From Campanula takesimana (taxonomy: Eukaryota; Streptophyta; Magnoliopsida; Asterales; Campanulaceae), in contig JAOWBW010000147.1 of the NCBI GenBank assembly GCA_026119855.1, forward strand, positions 124,001 to 188,000: a stretch of 64,000 nucleotides of DNA, given 5' to 3'. Below, in pieces: positions 12,809-23,907 of the stretch. The position numbers and the translations under genes were made by a program. The notes under the pieces are model-generated. The model was not told the DNA's origin. It was given only the letters and a program-made list of their open reading frames with translations, and did not search any database. Every line of letters starts with the position of its first letter. Within the stretch, counting starts at the first letter, position 1.

Positions 12809-12837
12809 TCCGTGCGAAGCACGGGTTAATCCCTAGT
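12809..12837 (+). other. Helitron 3' terminus (hairpin plus CTAG|T)
   Basis: A perfect 6-bp stem CCGTGC/GCACGG with a 3-nt loop lies at 12810-12824. Eight bases later comes CTAG at 12833-12836, followed by the host T. A short GC hairpin shortly before CTRR|T is the diagnostic Helitron 3' end. Confidence 0.82.
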
Positions 12838-13089
12838 AATGTTGGTACTTGATATACCAATCAAAGTCAAATATTCATACCGTGTACTAACCAAATTTTC
12901 AAAATTAGTACGGTATACCAACTAAAATAAAATATTTATATCGTGTACCAACTTTTGGTATAACAAATACGTTTAGTACAGTTGGTATGTAATTGGTTGG
13001 TTTAGATTTGTACTGGTTTGGCTCAATTTAAACTTAAGTGTGTGTGTAGAAATTGAAAGGGTGTAAATCACCCCCACTCATTTGCTACT
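12838..13089. other. Unassigned spacer with 'ggtataccaac' repeats
   Basis: Short forward and inverted words around 'gtaccaac/gttggtac' recur several times. This may be the remains of a small DNA transposon, but no termini or TSD are clear. Confidence 0.35.
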
Positions 13090-13097
13090 TCTGGTAT

Positions 13098-13584
13098 TAG
13101 GGCTGTAAACGAGCCGAGTCGAGCTTTGGGGTGTCGAGCTCAAGCTCGTTTAAAACTTATCGAGCTCGAGCTTTTATCGAGCTCGAGCCCACTTGCTTGT
13201 TTGAGCTCGAGTCGAATCGAGCTCGCGAGCTGCTCGCGAACAACTCGAGTCGATATCGAACTCGAGTTTTAACAAGCCGAGCTCGAGCTTAGACATTTTT
13301 TTAAGAAAAATATGGTCTTAACGAGCTTATCGAGCCGAATTCGAGCTTATCGAGCCGAGTTCGAGCCGTTCGAAAACAAAAATTCAATTTTAATGAGCTT
13401 ATCGAGCCGAACTCGAGCTTTTAACGAGCTAAACGAGCCGAACACGGTCGACTCGATAACAAAAACGAGCTTGACAATCGGTTCGAGCTCGACTCGAGCT
13501 TCACCTCGAGCTCTATCGAGCTCGAGCTTTCACGAGCCGAGCCCGAAGATAGCTCGAGCCAGCTCGGTTCATGTGACAGCCCTA
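13098..13584. mobile_element. hAT-like MITE copy 1, 8-bp TSD TCTGGTAT
   Basis: The ends are TAGGGCTGT and ACAGCCCTA, with longer imperfect similarity (ctgtaaacgagccgag versus the complement of the right end). It is flanked by an exact 8-bp duplication at 13090-13097 and 13585-13592. The interior is almost entirely permutations of 'gagctcgagct/cgagccga', so the long ORF over it (13312-13689) is compositional. The element lies in the 3' end of a LINE fragment. Confidence 0.9.
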
Positions 13585-13592
13585 TCTGGTAT

Positions 13593-14779
13593 TCATTTAC
13601 CGTCTCTAATTTACTCCAACCCTAGTTCTTCACTGCCAGTGCCGATACTTGGGTTCATTTCCACCGCACCTCTTATAGAGAACTCCTGAAAGGGGAGGGC
13701 GACAGACATATTCAAATTTGCATTACGCCTAACCAGAGACATAGTTACATTGGACATGTCGGACAATAATGAATGGCACTCATTAATCAAATCTTCAAAC
13801 TTCATAAGATCTTCTGCCAACGAACAAATGGTGTTGTAGACCACTGAGCTGTCCGTCTCTATTATCACGTTCGCTCTTCCCGAACTCTTTACCCATGAAA
13901 GAGTCTCCAACACCCCAATAGCTTCACCTTCTGGCACCAAATAATTTCCAACAATACCCTTCATTCGACCACCTAAAAACCTCCCAACATCATCCCTTAG
14001 GACCAATCCCAGTCATGTAACTAAATTTGCCACATCAAGTGAAATATCAGAGTTTACCTTCACCCAGCCTTCTGGTGGAGGATGCCATGAGGTATATTGT
14101 TGGCTTGAAATGTGTTCATTCCTTGGCTTCATCATCATAGCTGGTTGCTGCCCAATATGCCATTCATCCCACACATGCACTGCCATTTGAACAACATGAC
14201 AAGCTGGAGAAAACTTACTTTTCCAAACTCTACTATTCCTCTCATGCCAGACAGCCCATAAGATCATGACAAAGCGATTGCCAACAGGCCCATGCAAACT
14301 ATTCAGACATTGGAAGAACCAATCTACGAAAGAATCAACGTTGATAAAAGAATCGGAAAGAACCACTTCCAAACCCACAACTCTCCAACAATCCACAGCA
14401 AAAGGACAACCGACAAAAAGGTGCCATTCATTCTCAAAACCCGAGTGACAGAAATGACATATTCGTGATATTCGAACACCCTTCCTCTTGAGATTTTCGT
14501 TAACCTGTAATACACCTCTGCCCATACTACACTTTGGGGGGGACATGAAGACTCCATAATCTGCGCCAGTTCCGGGGAATGCTATAACTTTCAACAATAG
14601 TAGTATTGAATCCCAACTTATATGCACTATGAACCGTATACTTGCCATCCTTAGAAAAGTGCCATATACGAGAATCGCTGTTGCACTGAGCGCCAAGAGG
14701 GGTTGATAAAATACAGGTTACATCTTCCTCCAGAAATAAAGATTTAATCAACGAAATATTCCATTGACTACCGCTTGGA
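13593..14779 (-). pseudogene. LINE 'B' 3' fragment: zinc-finger RT-associated region plus RNase H
   Basis: Reading right to left, the frame shows the plant LINE zf-RVT region: 'IWHFSKDGKYTVHSAYKL', then 'VPPKV', then 'ICHFCHSGFENEWHLF' with its Cys/His spacing. An RNase H (RVT_3 type) follows, with 'GWVKVNSDISLDVA' and 'VIIETDSSVVYNT'. At least two frame changes break it, near 14530-14560 and near 14010. The reverse-transcriptase core upstream is absent. The fragment ends near 13600, where the hAT-like MITE is inserted. In plants such fragments come from L1-clade LINEs. Domains are named by recollection. Confidence 0.78.
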
Positions 14780-14791
14780 TTTTTTTTTTTT
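14780..14791 (-). other. Poly(A) tail of LINE 'A' (12 T on the + strand)
   Basis: Twelve T's on the + strand sit at the downstream end of LINE A's 3' untranslated region, directly beside LINE B coding sequence. Confidence 0.6.
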
Positions 14792-15396
14792 GCCAAACCC
14801 AAAACCATATACTCCCTCCGACCCAAAATGATCTTCTTATTTGCCATGTTTCATTGTCCCAAAAAGTTCTTCTCGTTTCTACAATCTAAGCTTTAAAAGT
14901 GCACAACAAAACATAGCTAGTGGAGCAAGTGTTCTTATCCTTAAAAAGTTTGAATAGTCAAACAGGAAGATCATTTTGGGACGGAGGAAGTATTAAACAG
15001 GAAAAGAACTTAATCAATGCATACGGTTTTATCTTGCAGTGAACAAACCTCACTGTTAACAACAAAACTATGCACATCCCCTCTCAAAGTGTTGAGCAAA
15101 AACGAAGGGGGGTTGGTGAAACTCCAGTCTATGGTGGCTGAATCTTATCTTGTCTTGGCTAGTCTGTCTGCCACTTGATTCCCCTCTTTATACACGAAAG
15201 AGCACCTTAGATGCTTAAAATTGCGAACTAGCAACCTGCAGGCGTGAATGAGGAGTTGAAGATGTGGAAGCACCTTCGCGTTCCTGCAAAGCATGCTAAA
15301 AGATATTTATGAATCAGTTTCCAAGTGCAAGTCTACGATTTGGTGCTGAAGGGCCATTCTCAGCCCCTCTCTGATGGCCCATATATCTGCTGTTAT
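14792..15396 (-). pseudogene. LINE 'A' 3' part: end of RNase H and 3' UTR
   Basis: On the minus strand from 15396 the frame reads 'TADIWAIREGL', then 'DLHLETDS' (the second RNase H acidic motif), a premature stop, then 'FVYKEGNQVADRLAKTR', the usual RNase H end. It finishes in a stop near 15014 and a short 3' UTR. The upstream half of the same domain is at 26534-26731, beyond chromovirus A, and the GTTAT duplication proves the two were continuous. Confidence 0.85.
14812..14990. mobile_element. Stowaway-like MITE 6 (TSD TA) in the LINE A 3' UTR
   Basis: The 179-bp element has 25-bp inverted ends, 'ctccctccgacccaaaatga' and 'tcattttgggacggaggaag', with flanking TA. It splits the short 3' UTR of LINE A from its poly(A). 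Confidence 0.92.
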
Positions 15397-18018
15397 TGTA
15401 ATAACCCGATTTTTTTTTATTAATTTAATTATTAATTTGGTTGAAATTATTTTTAATTAAATGAGAAAACAATAGGCTTTTATTAGATTGGGCTAAGACT
15501 CGGTTATGGCCCAATCTACCCAATTAAGTTAGACCAAGCCCAAGTTAAAATTTCCCAAGTATTTAAACTAAATACTAGTCAACCTAAATTCATTTTTCTC
15601 ATACACAAAAAAAAGAAAAAGAAAGAGCAAACCCTAAACCTACTATAGCCGCCGGCCGAGCCAAGAGGGAGGAAGGAGAAGGATTTTCGCCATTTTTGAT
15701 AAAGTGTAATCCGATTAAATCCAAGGTAATGCTAAAACCTTACACTCTAAAATTCGTTTCATTAATTTTGGTTAAGTAGAACTGAATCTATGGATATTTA
15801 AAAGAAATAATGATTAGGGTTTTGCATGCTAGTAAATTAATGGCAAGATTTTAAACGGTTAAATGTTTGGATCTAAATGCTACGATGAAATAATGATCTT
15901 CATGTCTAGCTTTATTTTAAGGTTGATTTATGATCATGAATTGAATAAATCAATATTGTATAATGTATGGGGATTGAACAAATAAGGAATTAAGGTTAAT
16001 TAGGGTTTAACAAAAAGAAGAAAAATATGGGTTTACACCCATACTAGGTTCGGTCGAATGGCCTAGATGATTGGGAAAAATGTTTTGTTGATTGTTATGA
16101 TTATGGTTATCAATTATTGAATAAATGAATGTTAGAGATTTACAAAAAAAATAAGAACAAGGAAAATTGACCAAATCGTTGAATCTTGAAGCTAGGGGAT
16201 TCGTCCTAAAGGCCATATGGATTGGGTATTTAATTCTTGACCTAAGATGTTAAGGGTTAAGATGGAGAAGTTAGTGTTTTCGTTAAGTTCGTAACGGAAA
16301 GGAAGTATGAACCGTAGGAAAATCATTGGGAAGTTAGAAAACTAACTTGGAAGAATATGATATGTACTTGGAAAACCTTGAAAGTTAGAAAGTTAACGGA
16401 AAGGAGGAAGGTTAAAAGGTTTCAGTTAGTTTCCTAACGGAAAAGGATTAAACTGAAAAGATTGAAGTTAAAAGAAATAAAAAGGGAAACCTTTGAGATT
16501 AAAGGGGTCTAAGTGGTTAAAAAGAAACTTGGGGGACCTTTATGAACAAAGAACTAAAGTCAAAGGACTTAATTGACAATAATTAAAAGTCAAAGGACTA
16601 AATTGCAATGAAACTAAAGTTGAAGGACCAATCTGAAATTAATCCAAAGTTGAAGGACTAATTTGCAATTAAACTAAAGTTGAAGGACTAAATTGCAAAT
16701 AATCCAAAGTTGAAGGACCAAATTGCAATTAACCCAAAGTTGAGGGACCAAATTGTAATTAACCCAAAGATAGAGGACTTAATTACAATTATATTAAAGT
16801 TAAAGGACTGACTCGCAAATCAAAGTCAGAAACTTAAACGTAAGAAAGGAGTAACGAAGTAAAGAATTTAAAACACATCTCTCAGTTAACTAAGTAGAAG
16901 TAGTTAACAATGTTGAGAGTACTAAAGTAAATTACTCGGTGCCTTGTAGATTTGCACAGAGAGGAGATTGCAAGGAAAAGCAATTCAGGTAAGGGATTAC
17001 GTTCCTTACAGTATTTGAACTCCTGTTTATTGGAATTCTATATTCTTTCTCTAAGTTAGCTATCAGTATGGCATGATAGTATTTGAATAAACTCAGCGTT
17101 ATTGAACGTTCTTTTGAAAGAATCCGTACTTAGTGATGTCCCCATTGATCTACTAAGTATCGAAGTTTGAAACTTGTTATCACATACTTGTACCTTGGTA
17201 TGTTCTCATTTTAACTTGTAAGTTAACCACTTACTTGTTAGAGTGGCCAATGTCCAGTTAGAAAAGACATTGACGGACAGTCCAGTTAGAAAAGACTCGT
17301 CCTTAAACTAGAGATTGCATGAGTGATCACATGCCTTCTCTCAGGAATTGTCTGATTACAAGGATGATTCTAGACCCCGAGCATATATGTGTGGATACCA
17401 TATATGTTACGACCCACACTATTGGCTTGGAAAAGCTAGGTATACAAATTGTACCTTTGGCATTGAGGTTATAATGTACGTTACCCCGGAATTGACGGAA
17501 CTTGAATGAATTCCTTTGGATTGTAGTGCCATAATCCTTTGAAAGTAAAATCTTAAAAGTAATACGACTGTATTGTTCTGCAGTCTTGAATCAAAAAGTA
17601 ACTGAATCTATCCTTGTAAAAGTTATTCATGGTATTCGTTCTGGTCGTCTCTCCTTAGTAACCTGAGAGGCCACGTATGAACTTACTGAGCATTCGTTCG
17701 CTCATCCCTTCTCTATAAATTTTTGTTTCAGGATTTATGTAGAAGGGGAAGAAAAGGAGGGCAGCCGTAGGAAGAACGGCAGATTGAAGATTCTTATTTA
17801 GTTATTTTAAGAACATTTATTTATTGGTGTAAGTTAAAGATACATTGATGGCAAGGGTGGTTTACCTGCCAAGACAAATTTTAAGTTACGCTTCCGCATT
17901 TATTTTGAATTGATGATGTAATAAAGGGTTAGTTGTGAACCCTAATTTGAGGTATTAATTATTGTTATTTAATGCCATTAAATGCTCATATACAATATGA
18001 AAATTTTGGGGTGTTACA
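15397..18018 (+). repeat. 5' LTR of chromovirus A
   Basis: The 2622-bp LTR starts TGTAATAACCCG and ends GGGGTGTTACA. It matches 23908-26528 almost base for base. Confidence 0.97.
16545..16815 (+). repeat. 30-bp minisatellite inside the LTR of A (5' copy)
   Basis: About nine copies of a unit like 'aaagttgaaggaccaaatt' + 'gcaattaaccc'. The same array is in the 3' LTR at about 25055-25325, so it is an LTR feature older than this insertion. Confidence 0.85.
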
Positions 18019-18020
18019 GT

Positions 18021-18032
18021 TGGTATCAGAGC
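18021..18032 (+). other. Primer binding site, initiator tRNA-Met type
   Basis: TGGTATCAGAGC lies two bases after the 5' LTR. It is the standard plant initiator-Met primer complement used by chromoviruses. Confidence 0.95.
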
Positions 18033-18294
18033 AATGGCTTTAGGTCTTATGGGAGAAAACTGAAAGTTAAGACTAGTGGGAGAACTTAGTACTTGACTTG
18101 AATAAGATCTTACTTGAGAAAGTTCAAGTGATAAAATCTATCTCTAGGAATAATACTAAGGGTGTACGTAAAGTATGGATATACCTGGGGAAGTAGAAAC
18201 CTCTTCATTACATGTCTATTATATTCTACAATTATGTTATACGAAATCTTGGGACTATGTACTAATTAAGTTTATCGTTGGTGTGTGTAGGATC

Positions 18295-18747
18295 ATGCCG
18301 AGGAGACCAATGAAATCTGTAAGGTACAGTGCTACCCTGAAGGAAGAAATAGAAGCCAAGGAGAATGTCATTAAGCAGTTAACTATGGAGTTGCGCAAGA
18401 CAAAAAGAGAGCTTAGGAATGAGACTCTAGGAGTCGGCAGCCTACAGAATGTCATCAAGGGACGCGATGAGGACATGATGTATGTAGAGGGAAAGTTAGC
18501 AGTACAGCTAGAGAAAGTCAAAAGCCTAGAGAGCCACGTGATTAGAGCTAATCGCGAGTGGAACCGTATCAGTGTACAACTAGTAGACGAGATAGAGCAT
18601 GGAGATAAGCTGAAGAAGAAGATAGTTGAACAAGAAGTGTATGAGGAAAAGCTTAGAGTGTCAAGCTATCAGATTTGGGCAGAGAAGATAGAGTTACAAG
18701 AGAAATATGACCAACTCGAAGCAGAGCACGCACAATGTGGAAATTGA
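18295..18747 (+). CDS. Extra coiled-coil ORF between the PBS and gag of chromovirus A
   Basis: This is an intact 150-codon frame from the ATG at 18295 (MPRRPMKSVRYSATLKEEI...). An in-frame upstream start at 18175 would add 40 residues, but that extension reads as poorly conserved leader. From residue 15 the protein is almost continuous heptad-like charged sequence rich in E, K, L and V with no proline, so a long coiled coil is expected. No enzymatic motif is seen. The ATG follows a 'ttggtgtgtgtag' acceptor-like tract, so a spliced subgenomic mRNA is possible. Extra ORFs before gag are not part of the standard chromovirus plan. The role is unknown; a structural or RNA-associated accessory protein is speculation. 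Confidence 0.6.
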   Translation: MPRRPMKSVRYSATLKEEIEAKENVIKQLTMELRKTKRELRNETLGVGSLQNVIKGRDEDMMYVEGKLAVQLEKVKSLESHVIRANREWNRISVQLVDEIEHGDKLKKKIVEQEVYEEKLRVSSYQIWAEKIELQEKYDQLEAEHAQCGN

Positions 18748-19336
18748 TGCAATTGGTTACAAAATAGTTATTGGAATAGAATTTTTTTTTTATGATTAGT
18801 GGAGTAATGCAATTAGACTTTTGCTTATGTTAAGTTGAATTTCGGGTGTATTTTGAGATGTTTAAATCTCACACTTTAGTTGAATAAAGTTAGTTATTTA
18901 ATTTAAATACCAGAATTATGAATTGTCTATTATTGTTTAGACTAAAAGTCAACTTGTCAAGAAAAGACAAGGGAAAACGTCGGATTGATTTGAAATAATC
19001 TCCGTAACCATGGTAGGAAGTAAGACGACCATTGGAGTAAGTTAACGCTAGTTAAGTAATAAAAACTAGTGAAATAAAGAGATAATAATCAACCAAGTAA
19101 AACGGTTGTAAATTATGAAGTACAAAAACTCCTGAACCGGAGAAGAAAGGTTAAGTAAACTAACCAAATCTGAATAATGGTCTAGTACAAAAGACCTACG
19201 AACACGATCAAAACTAACAAGTAACCGTTAGTAAAAGAATAGTAATGTTAAGTATACCATGAACACCGCACATATTGTGTAGTGATGAACATTCTAGAGC
19301 ACGAACTTGTTCTAAAGTAAAAAGGAAAATTTGCAG

Positions 19337-20670
19337 ATGAATACCAGAAGTGGAAACAACATAAACGGCGAGGGCAATGAAAAAAACACCGGTAATGCAG
19401 GCGGGCAGTTGGACCCGGCACTGGTAAATCTCTTGCAGACGCTATCACAGACAGTAGCTGGGATAGGTCAGACTGTTGCTGGACTTGCTCAACCACCACC
19501 ACAAGCTCCATTACGTGACCCGCTAGAGTTATTCCAAAGGAGGAATCCAGATTCGTTCTCGGACACAGCTAAGGAGAAGCCCGAGGATTGGATTAAGAGT
19601 ACTGAGCGTATATTCGAAACGCTGAACTGCACTGAGAAGCAGAAAGTGGTATTTGCGACATTCATGCTAAAAGGGAAGGCTCAGTCGTGGTGGGAGGCGG
19701 AAAAGCGAGATGCTGTGACTCGTGGTGACGCTGCATTTACATGGACCAGGTTTAAGGCTATCTTTAATGAGAAATATTATCCTGCAAACACAAGGAACGC
19801 CAAGGTGGCAGATTCCTGACTTTGGTGCAAGGGAACATGATAGTGGCTGAGTATGGTGATAAGTTCACCGATCTGCTAGAGTTTGCGCCAAGATTCTTCG
19901 ATACTGAAGAACAAAAAGCAAGGAAATTTGAAGCAGGATTGAGTGATAGAATTCGGTACAGAATCACACCGTTAGCTCTGACTACGTATTCAGCGGTACT
20001 GGACAGGGCTAAGATAGTGGAGAGGGAGTCGGATAATTATCGTAACCGACGAGAGGAGAAAGGAAAAACAGTGGCTGAAAAGGCAGAAGGAAACAAGGGC
20101 AGTAAAGACCACAATAACAATAAGAGGAAAGCGGTGGATGACGGTCGCGATAAGGGCAGTCATGGAAATAAGAACTCCAACAACAGCCATAGTGGGAATG
20201 GTCGGAACACCAATGACAACAGGCATGAGTGGAATAAGGGCAAGAGCCAAGGTTTCACCAGCAATGATAAATGTACCATTTGTGATGGAGCTCATAAGAC
20301 AGAAATTTGTTTCTACAAGGAGCGGCAGTGCTATAACTGTAGGAAGGTGGGACACCCGAAGTGGAAGTGCCCAGAACCTAAGAAAGATGAACCAGCTGCA
20401 GGAAATAAGGACAACGGAGGAGGAAACGGTGGAGGCCGTGGTAGGATGTACACCATGACCGCAAAGACAGCTGGAGTAAATGCAGATCTTGTGGCAGGTA
20501 CGATGCAGTTAAATTCTCGTAATGTTTACGTATTAGTAGATACTGGAGCTACTCATTCAGTAGTTAGTAATGCTGTGGCAAGGAAGTTAAAACTGCACCC
20601 AGAGAACTTAGAGATGCCTTTAGTAATAGATACACCTACTAAAGACGCTATTCCCATTACTACCTCTTAA
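19337..20670 (+). pseudogene. gag and protease region of chromovirus A (frameshifted)
   Basis: The frame starts at the ATG at 19337 (MNTRSGNN); the in-frame TTG at 19331 is unlikely to be used. The capsid region includes 'EKPEDWIKSTERIFETLNC' and 'KGKAQSWWEAE', typical of Retrotrans_gag. One base is missing near 19806-19812, which sends the frame into a stop at 19817; the rest continues in frame 1 from 19822. Two zinc-knuckle-like stretches follow: a degenerate 'CTICDGAHKTEICF', then a canonical CX2CX4HX4C in 'CYNCRKVGHPKWKC'. The protease active site reads 'VLVDTGATHSVVS'. An in-frame TAA at 20668-20670 ends this segment before the pol core. Confidence 0.93.
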
Positions 20671-23600
20671 AGAAACTGCATCTTAGGGATAGGAGGCACG
20701 AGCGTAAGTATCGACCTCATTGAACTAGATATGTCAGAATTCGACGTAATACTGGGAATGGATTGGTTGGCTTTGCATCAAGCTAATGTGAAATGTCAAG
20801 AGAAAATAGTGAAGTTCCTAGGAGAAGAAGGTAAAGAATACAGATTTGTGGGTTCAAGGCCGAGGAAAAGGATGGGCTTAATCTCGGTGATGAAGGCCCG
20901 TAAAATGTTGAGGAAGGGATGTGTAGGATTCCTGGCATACATAGATGAAACAGAAGAGAAGGGAGTAACCTTAGAGTCACTGGAAGTAGTGAATGAATTT
21001 CAAGATGTATTTCCTGAGGATTTACCTGGTGTACCACCAGTAAGGGAAGTAGAGTTCTCCATCGATTTAGCACCAGAAACCACGCCTATTTTGAGAGCAC
21101 CGTACAGGATGGCTCCAACGGAGTTGAAAGAACTAAAGGAACAGTTGCAAGAACTGTTAGACAAGGGGTTGATTAGACCGAGTGTATCACCATGGGGTGC
21201 ACCGGTACTATTTGTGAAGAAGAAAGATGGATCTATGAGATTATGTATTGACTATAGGGAGTTGAATAAGGTGACAGTTAGGAACCAATACCCACTGCCG
21301 AGAATTGATGATTTGTTTGATCAATTGCGAGGAGCCTGTTATTTTTCAAAGATTGATCTTAGATCTGGATATCATCAGCTGAGGGTCAAGGCTGTAGATG
21401 TGGCGAAGACAGCGTTTAGGACAAGGTATGGGCATTATGAGTTTGTCGTGATGCCATTCGGATTAACTAACGCACCAGCTGCATTCATGGAGTTGATGAA
21501 TAGGATATTTCAGGAGTACTTAGATAAATGTGTTATAGTATTCATTGATGATATTTTGGTGTACTCGAAGACAAAGGAAGAACATGCTGAACATTTGAGG
21601 ATAATGTTAGAAATTTTGAGGAGACAGAAATTATACGCGAAGTTTAAGAAATGTGAATTCTGGTTGAAGAAAGTAGCATTTTTGGGACACGTAGTGTCGA
21701 AAGAGGGAATTTCTGTGGACCCGACGAAGGTAGATGCAATAATGGATTGGGAAAGACCGACTACAGTAACCGAAATAAGAAGTTTCTTGGGTTTAGCTGG
21801 TTACTATAGAAGGTTCGTAGAGGGATTTTCAAAGTTATCAGGACCATTGACGAAGCTGACGCAGAAGGCAGCCAAGTTTGTTTGGTCAGAAGAGTGTGAG
21901 AAAAGTTTCCAAGAATTGAAGAATAGATTAGTATCTGCACCAGTATTAACATTACCGACAGGAACGGAAGGTTTTGTTATCTACAGTGATGCGTCGTTGA
22001 AAAGATTAGGCTGTGTACTGATGCAAAATGAGAAGGTAATAGCATATGCATCTAGGCAGTTGAAAGTACATGAAAGGAATTACCCGACCCATGATTTGGA
22101 GTTAGCAGCAGTAGTGTTTGCTTTGAAAATTTGGAGACATTATCTGTATGGCGTGAAATGTCATATTTTTACAGATCACAAGAGCCTTAAGTATATCTTC
22201 ACGCAGAAGGAATTGAATATGAGACAACGGAGGTGGCTAGAACTTCTCAAGGACTACGACTGTGAAAAATTGTATCATCCTGGGAAGGCCAACAAGGTGG
22301 CAGATGCCTTAAGTAGGAAGAATCACGGAATGTTGGCGACGTTGATCTCTAAGGGGGTAAGCATATGGAAGGATGTTAAGGAGATGAACTTGATAGTAAA
22401 AGTAAGCGGATACATGGCTCGACTGACGTTACAACCTGCATTGTTGGGCAGAATTAAAGAGGCACAAGAGTTAGACGAGGAGAGAGAAGCTCTAATCGGA
22501 AAAGGACAAGCAAAGGATCTTCACATGGGCGAAGATGGAATTCTGAGATACCAAAAGAGAGTATGGGTGCCAAATAATGATGAAATTAAGAGAGAAATAC
22601 TAAGAGAAGCTCATTGCTCAAAGTTCTCTGTACATCCGGAGAGTACTAAAATGTATAGGGATCTAAAGGAGTCCTACTGGTGGAATAATATGAAGAATGA
22701 TGTGGCGGAGTATGTGCATAGATGTTTGACGTGTCAACCAGTTAAGAGTGAACATCAGAAGCCAGCAGGGTTACTGCAATCATTACCAATTCCCGAATGG
22801 AAGTGGGAGAATATTGCTATGGATTTCGTAAGTGGGTTGCCAAAGACGGCAGGGAAGTATGACGCTATATGGGTTATCATAGACCGATTGACTAAGTCGG
22901 CACATTTTCTGGCAATCAAGAAGACTGATTCGTTGGAGAAGTTGGCCAAGTTGTACACCGACGAGATAGTAAGGTTACATGGAATCCCGGTCACAATCGT
23001 GTCTGATCGAGATGCTAGGTTCACTTCTAAATTTTGGAACAGCCTACAGGAAGCATTGGGAACAGAATTGACCATGAGTACGGCGTTTCATCCACAGACA
23101 GATGGACAGTCAGAAAGGACTATCCAGACACTAGAAGACATGCTGAGGGCTACTTCGTTAGATTGGCCAAACGCATAGGAGGAACACTTACCGTTAGTGG
23201 AATTCGCATACAACAACAGCTTCCATGCCAGTATTGGGATGGCACCATACGAAGCATTGTATGGGAGGAAGTGTAGATCACCGGCGTGTTGGGACGAAGT
23301 TGGTGAGAGGAGGTTAAGTGGACCGGAACTCGTACAAGTCACGGCGGATAAGGTACAACAGATTCGGAAGTGGCTACAGACTGCGCAGAGTAGGCAGAAG
23401 TCTTACGCAGACAACAGAAGGCGAGAACTAGAATTTCAGCCAGGGGATCGAGTATTCCTAAAGATATCACCCACGAAGGGAGTTATGCGTTTTGGGATTA
23501 AAGGAAAACTGAGTCCACGATACGTGAGACCGTTCGAAATTCTCGATAGGATCGGGGAAGTGGCTTACCGATTGGCGTTACCGGCGGTATTAGCTGGAGT

Positions 23601-23862
23601 GCATAATGTGTTCCATGTCTCCATGCTAAGGAAGTATATTCATGATCCGAGTCATGTGATAGAGTACAAGCAGCTAAGAGTTCGGGCAGATTTGACGTAC
23701 GATGAACGACCAATCAAGATCGTCGACAGAAAAGACGAGGTCGTAAGAAAGCGTACGGTTCCCTACGTAAAAGTGCAATGGAGCAATCACTCAGAAAGAG
23801 AAGCGACGTGGGAGCTAGAAAGTGAAATGCGTGAATTGTACCCGGACATCTTCTCGGATTAA
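20671..23862 (+). pseudogene. pol of chromovirus A: RT, RNase H, integrase, chromodomain
   Basis: One frame continues from the gag end with a single further nonsense codon, TAG at 23176-23178, in the position of a conserved Trp of the integrase. Motifs in order: 'DVILGMDWL'; RT with 'LCIDYRELNKV' and the catalytic 'FIDDILVYSK'; RNase H with 'VIYSDAS' and 'TDHKSLKY'; integrase HHCC ending 'CLTCQ'; DDE residues in 'MDFVSGLPK', 'IVSDRDARF' and 'GQSERTIQTLEDM'; and 'VGERRLSGPELVQ'. The C terminus (about 23690-23850) is a chromodomain with 'VKVQWSNHSEREATWE', ending 'YPDIF'. This combination places A among chromoviruses, probably the Tekay/Del clade. The product could only be made by readthrough or recoding. 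Confidence 0.95.
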
Positions 23863-23890
23863 GACTGGTCAAAGTTTGAGGACAAACTTC

Positions 23891-23907
23891 TTTTAAGGGG
23901 GTAAGAA
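23891..23907 (+). other. Polypurine tract of A
   Basis: 'ttttaagggggtaagaa' directly precedes the 3' LTR. Confidence 0.92.

Larger units (their letters stand above)
10547..12837 (+). mobile_element. Candidate non-autonomous Helitron (about 2.3 kb)
   Basis: The 3' end is well supported by a hairpin followed by CTAG|T (separate entry). The 5' end is inferred from 'TCaaatttatatatattaaaagtc', which resembles the usual TC...TATTAAAAG start of plant Helitrons, and from the nearby 'ggtggtgccatgtgg'. There is no Rep/helicase coding, so the copy is non-autonomous. It has been swollen by five TA-flanked MITEs and by an AT-rich 'taactattactattaatag' repeat. The 5' coordinate may be wrong by tens of bases. 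Confidence 0.55.

Noticed and set aside
13312..13689. 125-residue Arg/Ser-rich ORF
   Set aside because: It lies mostly within the hAT-like MITE and reflects the 'cgagct' composition; the same happens at 27824-28190 and 28260-28499.
18021..18032. tRNA-like sequence
   Set aside because: Only the short complement of a tRNA 3' end is present (primer binding site). No tRNA gene with a cloverleaf was found anywhere in the window.
20138..20458. Alternative-frame and antisense ORFs over gag-pol (e.g. 19990-20355, 46782-47225)
   Set aside because: They are shadows of the recognised gag-pol frames.
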